A stretch of DNA of 44,127 bases from Brevibacterium linens ATCC 9172 (GCF_900169165.1 NZ_FXYY01000026.1:1-44127); one strand, 5' to 3'. Positions 1-8,254 are shown, counted from the first letter of the stretch. A program made the numbers and translations. The notes: generated from the sequence alone by a model not told the origin.

Positions 1-108
1 CTCGTACAGCGCGACGGCGTCGGCTTTGAACTCATCGGAGTACTTCTTCTTTGGCATGGTTTCTACTCGCATTCTCCGGCCCATTATGGGCCAGACTCAG
101 CGTGTCCA
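1..108 (-). mobile_element. IS3-family element, 5' end with start of orfA (partial)
   Basis: Reading leftwards from an ATG at 57, the complement encodes MPKKKYSDEFKADAVALYE, the typical N-terminus of an IS3-family OrfA (helix-turn-helix part of the transposase). The rest runs off the window. The inferred element end is the GTGTCCA at 102-108, which read outwards-in is TGGACAC, matching the start of the IS fragment at the other edge of the window (44020). The insertion replaced the 5' end of the hydrolase-like gene that follows. The boundary at 108 is inferred from the loss of homology between that gene and its paralogue, not from a target duplication. Confidence 0.75.
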
Positions 109-1660
109 CCACTCAGGGTTCATCCCCATTCGTGGACTCGTCAGGGGCCTGCAGCTGGAGCTCGGCATGTCAGACAACGAAGTGGACGGAGTCTACGGCG
201 ACACTCTCCACTCTCGGGTCCCTTTCCTGAATCCCACCGGTGGAAACGGAGAGGCCAACGTCCGTCTCGTTCAGTCGGCGCTTCGGGTGAAGGGATACGA
301 CGCCTCACCTGTCGATGACATCCTCGGCGGATTTGGTGACTACAACGATAGGACCATCGGTGCAGTCAACGCCCTGCGAAACGATGCCAACTACACGACG
401 CTGGCCGGTACGACCGGCTCCGGTGGTGGCGTGGTCGACCGCGAGGTGTGGAAGGGTCTTTGCAGTCAGGACGCCTACGTGCTCGTCCAAGGCGGCGACG
501 CGAAGCTTCGCACTATCCAGCAGCGCCTCAACGACGCGGCATACCAGCCACAGATGGGGCTGAACCCGACCGATGGCATCATCACCCCACAGCTCGCGCG
601 TGGTCTCATGAAGGCGTTGCAGATTCTGCTCGGCATCGCGAACCCGGACGGCATCTGGGGGCCGAAGACTGCAAACGCGGTGCGCGCCCAGGGCCCGATC
701 GATGCTCCTGGCCAGCAGTGGACTCGCCTTTTGGCCTATGCCCTCTACGTCAACGAATACACGGACATGGATGTCAACGATCCGTCGTGGTCCGCTGTCG
801 CCCAGCGCGCCCGCGGCTTCGGCCTGTCGCTTCGCCTTAACGTCACCGATACCGGACCCATCAGTACTCTGATCGTCGCCGCACTGTTCGTCAGCTATGG
901 CGACCAGCAGCGTGGCTACGATGATCTGCGCTGGGACGCGGACCCGACTCAGCCCACCATCGGAATCGATACTGCCAGTCGGCTCACTGACCTCACAAGG
1001 ACCTTCGAGCTTCCCGAGAGCGACCTCTACCAGATGCATGTCGGCTTTGTCGGGCGCTACCTCCAGAACGCTCCCGACCCGGTCCTCGACAAGGAGATGA
1101 CGATCGACGAGATCTATGCACTGGCCGAACTCAGTACGAGTAATGCCTATGGCACGGTGCCGTTCGGAATCGCACCAATTTGGCAGACCTCGGCCAACGA
1201 CGGCGGGTACTTCATTCCTGGTCGCGGCACGTCGGATGCCCAGGCCGCCGACACTCGCGCCGAGGCGTTCGGGATCCCGAAGAACGTGACCATCTACTTC
1301 GCTGTCGACTTCGATGCGTTCGGTTCTACGATCGAGGACCTCATCATCCCGTACTTCCGTGAACTCAACGATGAGATGTCGGCCATCGGCGGCAATCCGA
1401 TTGGCGCCTACGGCCCGCGCGCCGTATGCAACCGGCTCGCTGAGGAAGGGCTGGCCACGGCAAGCTACGTGGGAAACCTCTCCTACGGGTGGACCGGTAA
1501 CCTGGGGCAGAAGATGCCGTCGAACTGGGCGATCGACCAGTTCTTCGAGTTCGAGGCGGACTTCTACGATGCCGACGGTACCTTCATCGGCACGCACGGC
1601 GTCGATCAGCTCATCCACAACCCCGAGAACGGACAGCTCTGGTATCCCGAGCCCGCCTAA
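109..1660 (+). pseudogene. Glycoside-hydrolase-like (DUF1906-type) protein with peptidoglycan-binding-like repeats, 5'-truncated by IS
   Basis: About 515 codons remain. The frame stays open into the IS, but the first codons there are transposase antisense. The protein aligns along its length with the intact paralogue at 6533-8254: GLQLELGMSDNEVDGVYGD here against GAQVELGWSGDQLDGVFGD there. About 55-60 N-terminal residues, including the native start, are therefore missing. Visible parts are two or three peptidoglycan-binding-like repeats, then a TIM-barrel-like domain of the Rv2525c/DUF1906 type, with PIWQTSANDGGYF, IYFAVDFDAF (acidic residues on a strand end), GAYGPRAVC and the late WAIDQFFEFE. 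An in-frame ATG at 167 could give a shortened product. It converges with the lipoprotein gene at 1665 with only 4 bases between stop codons. Wall-glycan hydrolysis is family-level inference; the catalytic role of DUF1906 proteins is not settled. Confidence 0.7.
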
Positions 1661-1664
1661 GGGC

Positions 1665-2438
1665 TCAACGATTCGCGTAGTAGTACGTGAGGTCGTCGCG
1701 AGCCAAACGAGTGTTCCCGAGTGAAGCGATTATGTCGTTTCCCTCGTGCTCAACGTGTACCGTTCCCAGTTGATTCAGCTCTTCACCGTCGATCCAGGCG
1801 GTGAAGAGCTGATTTGGATCTGTCGTGATGTCCTCGTCCGACGAGATTTCCCAGATGGTTGTGGGATGCGAGTCAGGGTCGGCAGGACGCTCACCGATGA
1901 AGCGCGCCGAGGCCGGCAATGGATCGCCGCACTCCACCCCTTTGACCCCGTCGGGAGAATCAGCGTCCCGAATCATGACTTTGTCGAGATCGTCCCCGGA
2001 GAGCTTGCGGAAGTCGCCATCAGCCCGTTGCGCCACACTTAGCAGGAGCTTGTGAGTGTCCACGTCCTCGGACCACTCATTCAGCCACTTCTTGCCTTCA
2101 TGGTTGCTTAGGCTGACGTCTTCAACGTCCGGACTCCCCACGAAGATGGGCGTGACGAGGATCTCCATCTGGGTTGTATTCTCATTGGCATTGAAATCGA
2201 AAAGCGTGCCTGCCGCCTTTTCTTCTGCGGTCCGCGCATTCCGGCACCCCGGCACTGCCTTGACCGTTCGCTCAGCCTTCGCTGGGCTGGGAGAGCTAGT
2301 AGGATCAGAATACGTTCGGCCTTCCGTTGATTCCGTCCCTTCGACCGGAGGACCGTTCGTCTCCTGTGCGCATCCGGCTAGCAACGCCGTCACGCACACA
2401 AGACCAGCCACGCTGAGTGTAGTTGTTCGATAACGCAT
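1665..2438 (-). CDS. Putative lipoprotein, partner of hydrolase-like gene
   Basis: This is a 257-residue protein with a lipoprotein signal peptide: basic MRYR, a hydrophobic stretch and the lipobox LLAG-C with Cys23. A Ser/Thr/Pro-rich linker (about 27-55) leads to a soluble domain with no fold I recognise, which ends LFTAWIDGEELNQLGTV, HVEHEGNDI and YYYANR. That last third recurs in the broken gene at 4862-5369 (LFTAPVGGTQLQQLGAVRV) and more weakly in 5654-6472 (TVWELS, MKYYYEHH), so it belongs to a small local family. It should be anchored on the outer face of the cytoplasmic membrane. It is convergent with the truncated hydrolase, and a short inverted repeat (GAGCCC/GGGCTC, 1649-1666) covers both stop codons. 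An inhibitor or immunity role is speculation from the pairing. Confidence 0.8.
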   Translation of the reverse strand: MRYRTTTLSVAGLVCVTALLAGCAQETNGPPVEGTESTEGRTYSDPTSSPSPAKAERTVKAVPGCRNARTAEEKAAGTLFDFNANENTTQMEILVTPIFVGSPDVEDVSLSNHEGKKWLNEWSEDVDTHKLLLSVAQRADGDFRKLSGDDLDKVMIRDADSPDGVKGVECGDPLPASARFIGERPADPDSHPTTIWEISSDEDITTDPNQLFTAWIDGEELNQLGTVHVEHEGNDIIASLGNTRLARDDLTYYYANR

Positions 2439-2497
2439 ATAGATCTACTCTACCTGTCGTAGGCGTTTCGCACGATTGCATATTCCTCCGACAGTAG

Positions 2498-3409
2498 CCC
2501 TATATCGACTTCAAAGCCCGTACCGGAAAGACCGGGCACTCGCGCATCCACTACCTGCGTCACTTCGACACGTGGGCAACACACCACGCGATCGGCCGAC
2601 TCGATCGTAGTGCTGTCGAAGGCTGGGTCCTTAACGAACTGGGCCACTGCTCGAGGCACCGATCGTGGATGTCCTACATCCGCGACTTCGGCAGGTGGAT
2701 GCGTATCCACCGCGACCCGAACGCCCACATCCTCGGCAACGAATGGAAAGCCGGTATCGTCCACTCCACCCCGTACCTGATGAGCAGCACCGATATCGAG
2801 GCATTCTTCACCGCGGCTGGCACCGTCCCAGCCCATTCACCCTGGGCATGGCAAGCCACCGCGTTCTTCCTCCTCATGCACTCAGCCGGCCTGCGCACCC
2901 GCGAAGCCAAGCAACTGATGGTCGCCGATGTCGACTTCAACGATCACTCCGTCATGATCGCTGCAACGAAAACGGGCCGGGACCGGAAACTGCCCATCAC
3001 CGACGATGTCATGAGCATTCTGCGCACCTGCCACCGACGCTCACATTCACAGTTTCCCAATCGTGAGCACTTCTTCGTCTCCTCCACCGGTGCCCGACTC
3101 AGCCCCGCAACGATTGGAGTCATGTTCAACCGCATTTGGGACCACGCCGGGCTGCCCCGTCCGGCAACGGGACCCCGCCCGCGGCCCTGCGATTTCCGAC
3201 ACCACTTCGCCTACGCCAATATTGAACGCTGGATGCGCGATGGCACCGACGTCAACACCATGTTGCCCTACCTCAGCGCCTACATGGGCCACGCAGGAAT
3301 TGACTCGACCCTGTACTACGTCCATACCTCTCCCGATTTCATGGCCGCCTACTCAGGTCTTGCTCGAAAGACAGCGAACATGGTCATTCGGGAAGCCGGT
3401 ACCCGATGA
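2498..3409 (+). pseudogene. Tyrosine recombinase, N-terminally truncated (second gene of a recombinase pair/trio)
   Basis: The frame opens right after a TAG at 2495-2497 and reads YIDFKARTGKTGHSRIHYL onward without an obvious start codon until ATG 2669. The upstream codons clearly encode the SAM-like core-binding domain (HYLRHFDTW, VEGWV, YIRDFGRWM), so the original start is lost and the ATG at 2669 is probably not native. The catalytic domain keeps the first Arg (SAGLRTREAKQL), the C-terminal GHAGIDSTLYY histidine and the nucleophilic Tyr. The HxxR box reads CDFRHHF, with Cys where His is usual. It overlaps the next recombinase by 4 bases (ATGA), as in Tn554-like and RIT (recombinase-in-trio) elements. 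The expected first recombinase is absent, so this is a 5'-deleted element. Confidence 0.7.
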
Positions 3410-4431
3410 AACACAACCCCGATACCGGTGCCCCGGACTTCTTCGTCTTCGCCCGGAATTTCCTCCACTCCTACCTGGGCAACGTTCGACAATGTTCTCC
3501 GGCGACGATCACCGCCTACCGGCTCAGCCTCGAATGCTTCCTGGCCTTCCTCGTCGATGCCAATCACCGGCCACGGGCAAAGGTGACTTTCGACGACTGC
3601 AGCCGCGATAACGTCAAGGCCTGGATCGAATGGATGAACACGACGAAGAAATATGCTCCCCGCACCGTCACGCTCAGATTGACCGCTCTGCGGTCCTTCC
3701 TCACCTTCAGCGCCGCCGACGACCTCACTCTGATCGCCACGTCGCAGGCAGTCGCGGATGTGAAACCACCCCGCATCCTCGCCAACCCGATTGACTACCT
3801 TCCCGCCGACCACACCCGTGCTCTGCTCTCAGCGTTCACCGGCACAACGGTGAAGTCGCGGCGAAATCACATGATGCTCATCGTCCTCTACGACACAGCA
3901 ACCCGAGTCAGCGAACTCACCGGGCTGATCTGCAGTGACATCCACCTCGGACCACCCGCTCAGGTGAGAATCCGGGGCAAAGGCAACAAGACTCGCATCG
4001 TGCCGATCAACACTCGCACCACCGATCATCTGCGGACCTATCTGACAGTGTTCCACCCTGGAGAAGAAGAATCGGGTCGTCCGCTGTTCTACACCCGTCA
4101 CTACGGGCACGTCTCGAAGCTATCGACGGACTCCGTGTCTCTGATCCTCAACCAGGCCGCGAAAATTGCTCGACAAGAGTATCCGGCCCTTCCCGACAGG
4201 ATCCACCCACACATGCTGCGGAAGACGAAAGCGATGGACCTCTACCAAGAAGGAATCCCCTTACCGATCATCATGCGGCTCCTCGGACACACCAACGCCT
4301 CAACCACTGAAGCGTTCTACGCTTTCGCGACCATCGACATGATGCGCCAAGCCATCACCGCCGCAACCCCGACACCGGCGGCCCCATCACTGACCGGAAC
4401 CCAACTGGAAGCGTTGTACAGTCTCCGGTAG
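3406..4431 (+). CDS. Tyrosine recombinase/integrase of RIT-like element
   Basis: This full-length 341-residue phage-integrase-family recombinase catalyses strand exchange through a covalent phosphotyrosine. It has an N-terminal core-binding domain (about 10-105, with SPATITAYRLSLECFLAFL), then a catalytic domain with Arg in TATRVSELTGL, the box HPHMLRKT (His and Arg), GHTNAST histidine and Tyr in EAFYAFAT. The start is coupled to the preceding recombinase by a 4-base overlap. The pair resembles the last two genes of RIT elements or TnpA/TnpB of Tn554-type elements. Just downstream lie the inverted repeats and palindrome that probably form the element end. It appears intact, but with its partner genes damaged the element is probably immobile by itself. 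Confidence 0.85.
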   Translation: MKHNPDTGAPDFFVFARNFLHSYLGNVRQCSPATITAYRLSLECFLAFLVDANHRPRAKVTFDDCSRDNVKAWIEWMNTTKKYAPRTVTLRLTALRSFLTFSAADDLTLIATSQAVADVKPPRILANPIDYLPADHTRALLSAFTGTTVKSRRNHMMLIVLYDTATRVSELTGLICSDIHLGPPAQVRIRGKGNKTRIVPINTRTTDHLRTYLTVFHPGEEESGRPLFYTRHYGHVSKLSTDSVSLILNQAAKIARQEYPALPDRIHPHMLRKTKAMDLYQEGIPLPIIMRLLGHTNASTTEAFYAFATIDMMRQAITAATPTPAAPSLTGTQLEALYSLR

Positions 4432-4442
4432 CTGATCGGCGA

Positions 4443-4508
4443 GTTAACCCGAGGAATTAGTAGGGACGCCCAGTCTGATCAGGCCGAACACAGATTCCTC
4501 GGGTTAAC
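4443..4508. repeat. 15-bp perfect inverted repeat, sub-terminal in RIT-like element
   Basis: GTTAACCCGAGGAAT at 4443-4457 is exactly complementary to ATTCCTCGGGTTAAC at 4494-4508, with a 36-base spacer. The core GTTAACCCGA is shared with the palindrome at 4530-4551. It is likely a recombinase-binding or hairpin-forming terminus. Confidence 0.8.
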
Positions 4509-4529
4509 GAAAACCTCGGCATAATCGGT

Positions 4530-4551
4530 GTTAACCCGAATTCGGGTTAAC
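4530..4551. repeat. 22-bp perfect palindrome at inferred element end
   Basis: GTTAACCCGAA at 4530-4540 is followed directly by its reverse complement TTCGGGTTAAC at 4541-4551. It uses the same half-site as the inverted repeat 21 bases upstream. Its right edge is where IS3 transposase coding sequence begins, so it plausibly marks the recombination site of the recombinase element. Confidence 0.8.
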
Positions 4552-4857
4552 TCGGATCGTGGGGTCCAGTTTCGGGCGATTCGCTATGGCGAGGCTCTGG
4601 CCGAAGAAGACGCTGTCGCGTCTGTCGGGTCGAAGGGCGACTCTTACGATAACGCTCTCGCTGAGGCGCTGAACTCTCTGTATAAAGCCGAGCTGATCCG
4701 GAACAAGGCTCCGTGGAAGGGCATTGATGATGTCGAGATCGCCACGGCGGAGTGGGTGCACTGGTTCAACACGTACCGGCCTCACGGAGCACTCGGCGGG
4801 GCGACTCCCGCCGCGTTCCGATCAGACTATTTCACCGCGCTGCCACGGACTGCTTAA
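4552..4857 (+). pseudogene. IS3-family transposase OrfB, C-terminal fragment
   Basis: About 100 codons reading SDRGVQFRAIRYGEALAEE, then GSKGDSYDNALAEALNSLYKAE, then WVHWFNTYRPHGAL, are the final third of an IS3-family rve integrase domain. The last catalytic Glu of the DDE triad lies in DNALAEALNS. The N-terminal two thirds are absent. The fragment starts flush against the palindrome of the recombinase element, which apparently inserted into or recombined with it. It stops at TAA 4855-4857, just before the lipoprotein-like remnant, and so probably also marks the end of an IS that cut that gene. Confidence 0.8.
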
Positions 4858-4861
4858 CTAG

Positions 4862-5369
4862 TGTGCGAGTCGACGAATTCCAAGTAGAAAACTCTCCATC
4901 AAACCCGGGGCTTGACAAAAACGGGATCAACGGCGATGCACAGGTACGAAAGTGGACCTCTGACGTGGACTTGAGCAGGGAAGTGCTCACTGTGATGACC
5001 GAAGTGTCGAAGCCGCACTCGGACATCGGGAACAAGGACCTGGAATCACTGCGTGTGCGCTGGGCGCCTGTCGTCGGTGGCTCGGAAAATGGCGGGTGCG
5101 GCGAGCAAGTGGAGGTTGAGACTCGCTTCACCGGCACTCACACCAACGAGAAGAGTTGGAACCCGTCTTCGGTGTGGGAAGGGTCGCCCGAAGACGGCAT
5201 CGCGATGGACTCGAAGGGGCTTTTCACAGCCCCGGTAGGCGGCACTCAGCTGCAACAGCTAGGAGCCGTGCGGGTCCACGAAGGAGGAGACGACATCTAC
5301 GCTTTGATGGGGGGACACGCCCGAATCGGGTTAATGATCAGAATGTGTGTACAGCAACGGCGTGTCTGA
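4862..5369 (+). pseudogene. Broken lipoprotein paralogue (N-terminus lost, C-terminus frameshifted)
   Basis: Codons following the IS3 remnant read RVDEFQVENSP, KWTSDVDLSREVLTV, SVWEGSPEDGIAMDSKGLF and TAPVGGTQLQQLGAVRVHE. This matches the lipoprotein at 1665-2438 in its last 150 residues (KWLNEWSEDVDTHKLLLSV, DPNQLFTAWIDGEELNQLG). The signal peptide and first third are missing, replaced by IS sequence. Past about 5325 the frame departs from the family: the expected YYYANR-like end is recognisable only in another frame (VYSNG near 5349), implying one or more indels. A short CCCGAATCGGGTTAA at 5320-5334 at the break resembles the recombinase-element palindrome, perhaps by chance. Confidence 0.65.
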
Positions 5370-5398
5370 CCCTGCCCGTCTTATCGTGACCGGCCCGC

Positions 5399-5467
5399 CT
5401 ACCCCTTCTGCATTCCGTTGGCATCAGCCTTGAACTTCTGGATGTACTTCTTCCTGCTGGTAGGCAC
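5399..5467 (-). pseudogene. IS3-family OrfA N-terminal remnant
   Basis: From a GTG at 5467 the complement reads VPTSRKKYIQKFKADANGMQ and then a stop at 5399. This is the start of an IS3-type OrfA (compare MPKKKYSDEFKADAVALYE at the window edge) with the remainder gone. The flank towards 5504 (TGGTTTAGTGAGACAG on the complement) may be the IS terminus. It is too short to be functional. Confidence 0.55.
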
Positions 5468-5516
5468 GTTTGTGAGCGCTCCTTATAACCTGTCTCACTA
5501 AACCATGCGGCCGTAT

Positions 5517-5543
5517 CCCCGAGCAGTGATTCGCTGCTCGGGG
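5517..5543. terminator. Hairpin, possible terminator
   Basis: CCCCGAGCAG (5517-5526) pairs perfectly with CTGCTCGGGG (5534-5543) around a 7-base loop, followed by TATCTTTCC. It sits downstream of the broken lipoprotein gene. Termination is plausible, but the T tract is weak. Confidence 0.5.
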
Positions 5544-5653
5544 AGTATCTTTCCACAGCCACTACAACTACTCCACACTTCGACGAGACCTCACGGGGTG
5601 TAGAATTCTATCATCCTCGTTATCCACCATTCCCCATCAAGGACATCGATCTC

Positions 5654-6472
5654 GTGGGCAAGCAGTCAAACAAGAAGCATTACCTCAGAAGAACCCGATG
5701 GTCGCTCACCATCGGCGCGCTCGCCCTCGCTGTCACGCTCACCGGATATATGCTGATCGATCATTCTCTCGTTGCCGGAACCGATAACGATCTCAACGAC
5801 GGCAACCCCTATCCCCCGCCCTCAACCTCCGCACAGGCACAGCAGGCTGCACACGCAGAAGCTCCGGATGTCTACTGCTCACCCGATCAGCTCGGCAAGA
5901 ACGACTGGACCACGGTCGGCGATGACCAGATGGCGTTTGCTTATCTGCCGACACTCACCGGTTCGACCGAAGAGATCAAAGACGGTCTGGAGAAGGAGTC
6001 CTCGAAAGCAACGTTCAACCCCTACTCCACCAACAAGATCCTTCTCGCCTCCACCTCACTCGGCTCTAGTACAGTTGCCGATGACGCGATCACCAAGGTC
6101 TCCGTCACGCAGATCACCACTTCGATGTGGAACGGCTGGAAGGTGACCAAGTGCGGCCCGGAGCAGAAGCTCCACATCACATCTGCTGGGAGCACGCAGA
6201 TCACCTATCGCGATAACGAAGGCGTCCGCCGCACGAAGAACTGGACGGTGTGGGAGCTCTCCGGCGACGGCTTCAACCCGAAACCGAAGGATAAGAACAC
6301 CGAGGGTTTCTCGGCAGAGATCGCTGTGAACGGTCACCATCTTCACACGATGCTGAGCAACAACCATGCCAGACTGCCGGGCAGCTTCGTGGCACACGAC
6401 GACCACATGGAAGTCCCGGGTCCTGGTGTAGAACTGATGAAGTACTACTACGAGCATCACGTGTGGTCGTGA
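5654..6472 (+). CDS. Putative exported/membrane-anchored protein, partner of hydrolase-like gene
   Basis: This is a 272-residue protein starting at GTG 5654, with AAGGA 11 bases upstream. A basic N-terminus (KQSNKKHYLRRTR) precedes one hydrophobic segment (about 17-40) without a lipobox, so it is probably an anchored protein with its domain outside. A Pro/Ser/Gln linker is followed by a soluble domain of unknown fold. Two cysteines (VYCSPDQ, TKCGPEQ) could pair. The final segment TVWELSGDG ... GVELMKYYYEHHVWS recalls the end of the lipoprotein at 1665-2438 (TIWEIS ... DLTYYYANR), so I treat it as a distant relative. It is convergent with the intact hydrolase-like gene, with a terminator hairpin between, the same layout as the pair at 109-2438. 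Function unknown. Confidence 0.75.
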   Translation: MGKQSNKKHYLRRTRWSLTIGALALAVTLTGYMLIDHSLVAGTDNDLNDGNPYPPPSTSAQAQQAAHAEAPDVYCSPDQLGKNDWTTVGDDQMAFAYLPTLTGSTEEIKDGLEKESSKATFNPYSTNKILLASTSLGSSTVADDAITKVSVTQITTSMWNGWKVTKCGPEQKLHITSAGSTQITYRDNEGVRRTKNWTVWELSGDGFNPKPKDKNTEGFSAEIAVNGHHLHTMLSNNHARLPGSFVAHDDHMEVPGPGVELMKYYYEHHVWS

Positions 6473-6480
6473 CGCACATC

Positions 6481-6506
6481 AGGGTCGGAGCGATTGCTCC
6501 GACCCT
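6481..6506. terminator. Bidirectional intrinsic terminator between convergent genes
   Basis: AGGGTCGGAGC (6481-6491) pairs with GCTCCGACCCT (6496-6506) across a GATT loop, followed by GTTGTTCTT. It lies between the stop codons of the convergent genes at 6472 and 6533 and can serve both. Confidence 0.8.
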
Positions 6507-6532
6507 GTTGTTCTTACCGCGAGCGATGAGGA

Positions 6533-8254
6533 TCAGTTGATGATGCCTTCACCCATCCACATCTTCCCGTGGCGCTCGGAGTGGAGCACCTGATCGAGAT
6601 CCACTTCCTTCGCGAAAGAGCCGTCCGAATCGTTGTAGAGCTTGACGCCCGTGATCGCGTTGTATTGATCCAGAGACCAACTCTGAGGCATGCCCTGCCC
6701 GATATTCGAACTCCACCCTGAAGACAGATTGGCGACGAAACTGGCGGTCGCACTCCCGTTCTTCGCGACTTCGTTGCACACTTGCCGAGGGCCGTACACT
6801 CCGATCGGGCGACCGCCGATCCTCTCCGTCTCCGTGTTCACCCTCGTGAAGTAGGCCAGGATGTCCAATATGGTCGCTTCGTCATATGCGTCGAAATCGA
6901 CGGCGTAGTAGATCGTGATGTCGTCGGGAATGCTCAGATAGTCACCGCGATCATTGGCAAGCTGGGCGTCCTTCGTGCCCTGTGCAGTCGTGAAATACTC
7001 GCGACTGTTCGCCGAGGTCTGCCAGATCGGCACGATGCCCATCGGCGAGGAATAGATCCCGTCCACGACCTCGAGCGAGAAGATCTCCTCGATCTCCTCG
7101 GGCGTGAGTTCCTTGTCATGCACTGGCTGCGGCGCGTTCTGCATGTACCTCGCGACGAACTGCGGGGCCAGCTTGCCCAAGCCAGTGTTGGAATCGACGA
7201 GCGTCTTGCTCATCCCGGTCAGAGGTGTTGCGAGATCGATACCAAAACGAACAGCTCCCGGATCGTACGGCATGCTGGAACGACCACGGTTCTGATCCCC
7301 GTAGCTGACGAACAGAGCGGCGATCGTGCTCGGTGCGATGCGGTCCTTTCCCGGCGAGGCGCTGGTCGACAGCAACATGAACTCGGAAAACTGGTTTGCC
7401 TTGGCCAGAGCCGTTGCCCACGTCGGCTTCGCGACCTCCACGTCGTACCCGTTGATATACAGCCCGAACGTGATCAGGTTGTGCCACGCGCTGCTGGACG
7501 AGGCGTTCACGGACGACGGCAGGTGTGCCGACGTCGTCGGACCCCACCTGCCGTCGCACTGCTCTCGTTCCAGTCCGCACTCCTGCTGCACTGCCTTGAT
7601 GAGTGCGCGCGCCGACAGTGGGGTCATGAAGCCGTCGCTGCTGTTCAACCCGACGAGAGGCTGATAGTTGCGATTTAGATGCCGCTGGATCTCACGGATA
7701 CTCTCATCGCCGGCCGCCAGCTTCACGAAGTCCATCTGGCGGCACAGGCTCTTCCACACCTGTGAGTCGACGATGGACGCACCACCGTTCTGGGTGCCAC
7801 CGTCGCCCTTCCGGTAGAAAGTGTAGTCAGCGTCCTTACGCAGGGCGTCCACGCCGCTCTGCGTCTGTGCGTTGTACTTGCCGAAGCCGCTGGAATCCGC
7901 AGTGCTCGCCTGGTAGCCCTTGCAACGGAGCCCGCACTGGACCAGCTTGATGAACTTCTCGTTCGCCTTCTCGTCGATACCCGGCGTTATCGCCGGGATG
8001 ACCCCAGCCATCGAATCGCCGAAAACACCGTCGAGCTGGTCGCCACTCCATCCGAGCTCGACCTGCGCGCCCACGGTGATAGCTCGTAGCGTGCCGATCC
8101 CGGGGATGCCGTCGACGTCGACCTTGAACTCGGGATGGTACGTGCCATAGGTCTTGTTGAGGTACTTCTGGATCTCCTCGATGTCCGGACGGTCTGCCTG
8201 AGTAAGCAGGCTCATATGCCGTAGAGGGGCCGTGTGATCGGTGGACTCGGTCAT
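6533..8254 (-). CDS. Glycoside-hydrolase-like (DUF1906-type) protein with peptidoglycan-binding-like repeats
   Basis: This is a 573-residue protein. I take ATG 8254 (MTESTDH) because GAAGGA lies 10 bases upstream; an ATG eight codons earlier lacks a ribosome site. Residues about 20-95 (IQKYLNKTYG, VDGIPGIGTLRAI), 100-150 and 175-240 (IREIQRHLNRNYQPL, CDGRWGPTT) look like repeated peptidoglycan-binding-type helical domains. From about 335 there is a TIM-barrel-like domain of the DUF1906/Rv2525c type: FGIDLATPL, PIWQTSANSREYF, IYYAVDFDAYDEATI, GVYGPRQVC and SWSLDQYNA. There is no signal peptide or membrane segment, so export would need a non-classical route, lysis or a phage-like system. It is the intact paralogue of 109-1660 and converges with an exported small protein. 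Wall hydrolysis is family inference. Confidence 0.8.
   Translation of the reverse strand: MTESTDHTAPLRHMSLLTQADRPDIEEIQKYLNKTYGTYHPEFKVDVDGIPGIGTLRAITVGAQVELGWSGDQLDGVFGDSMAGVIPAITPGIDEKANEKFIKLVQCGLRCKGYQASTADSSGFGKYNAQTQSGVDALRKDADYTFYRKGDGGTQNGGASIVDSQVWKSLCRQMDFVKLAAGDESIREIQRHLNRNYQPLVGLNSSDGFMTPLSARALIKAVQQECGLEREQCDGRWGPTTSAHLPSSVNASSSSAWHNLITFGLYINGYDVEVAKPTWATALAKANQFSEFMLLSTSASPGKDRIAPSTIAALFVSYGDQNRGRSSMPYDPGAVRFGIDLATPLTGMSKTLVDSNTGLGKLAPQFVARYMQNAPQPVHDKELTPEEIEEIFSLEVVDGIYSSPMGIVPIWQTSANSREYFTTAQGTKDAQLANDRGDYLSIPDDITIYYAVDFDAYDEATILDILAYFTRVNTETERIGGRPIGVYGPRQVCNEVAKNGSATASFVANLSSGWSSNIGQGMPQSWSLDQYNAITGVKLYNDSDGSFAKEVDLDQVLHSERHGKMWMGEGIIN

Larger units (their letters stand above)
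2498..4551 (+). mobile_element. Remnant of RIT-like (multi-tyrosine-recombinase) transposable element
   Basis: Two overlapping tyrosine recombinase genes are followed by 120 bases carrying paired inverted repeats built on GTTAACCCGA. The element ends abruptly at about 4551, where the reading frame of an IS3 transposase resumes (SDRGVQF), so it seems to have inserted into that IS. The left part (first recombinase and left terminus) is missing. The left boundary near 2498 is the limit of recognisable recombinase sequence. Confidence 0.55.
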
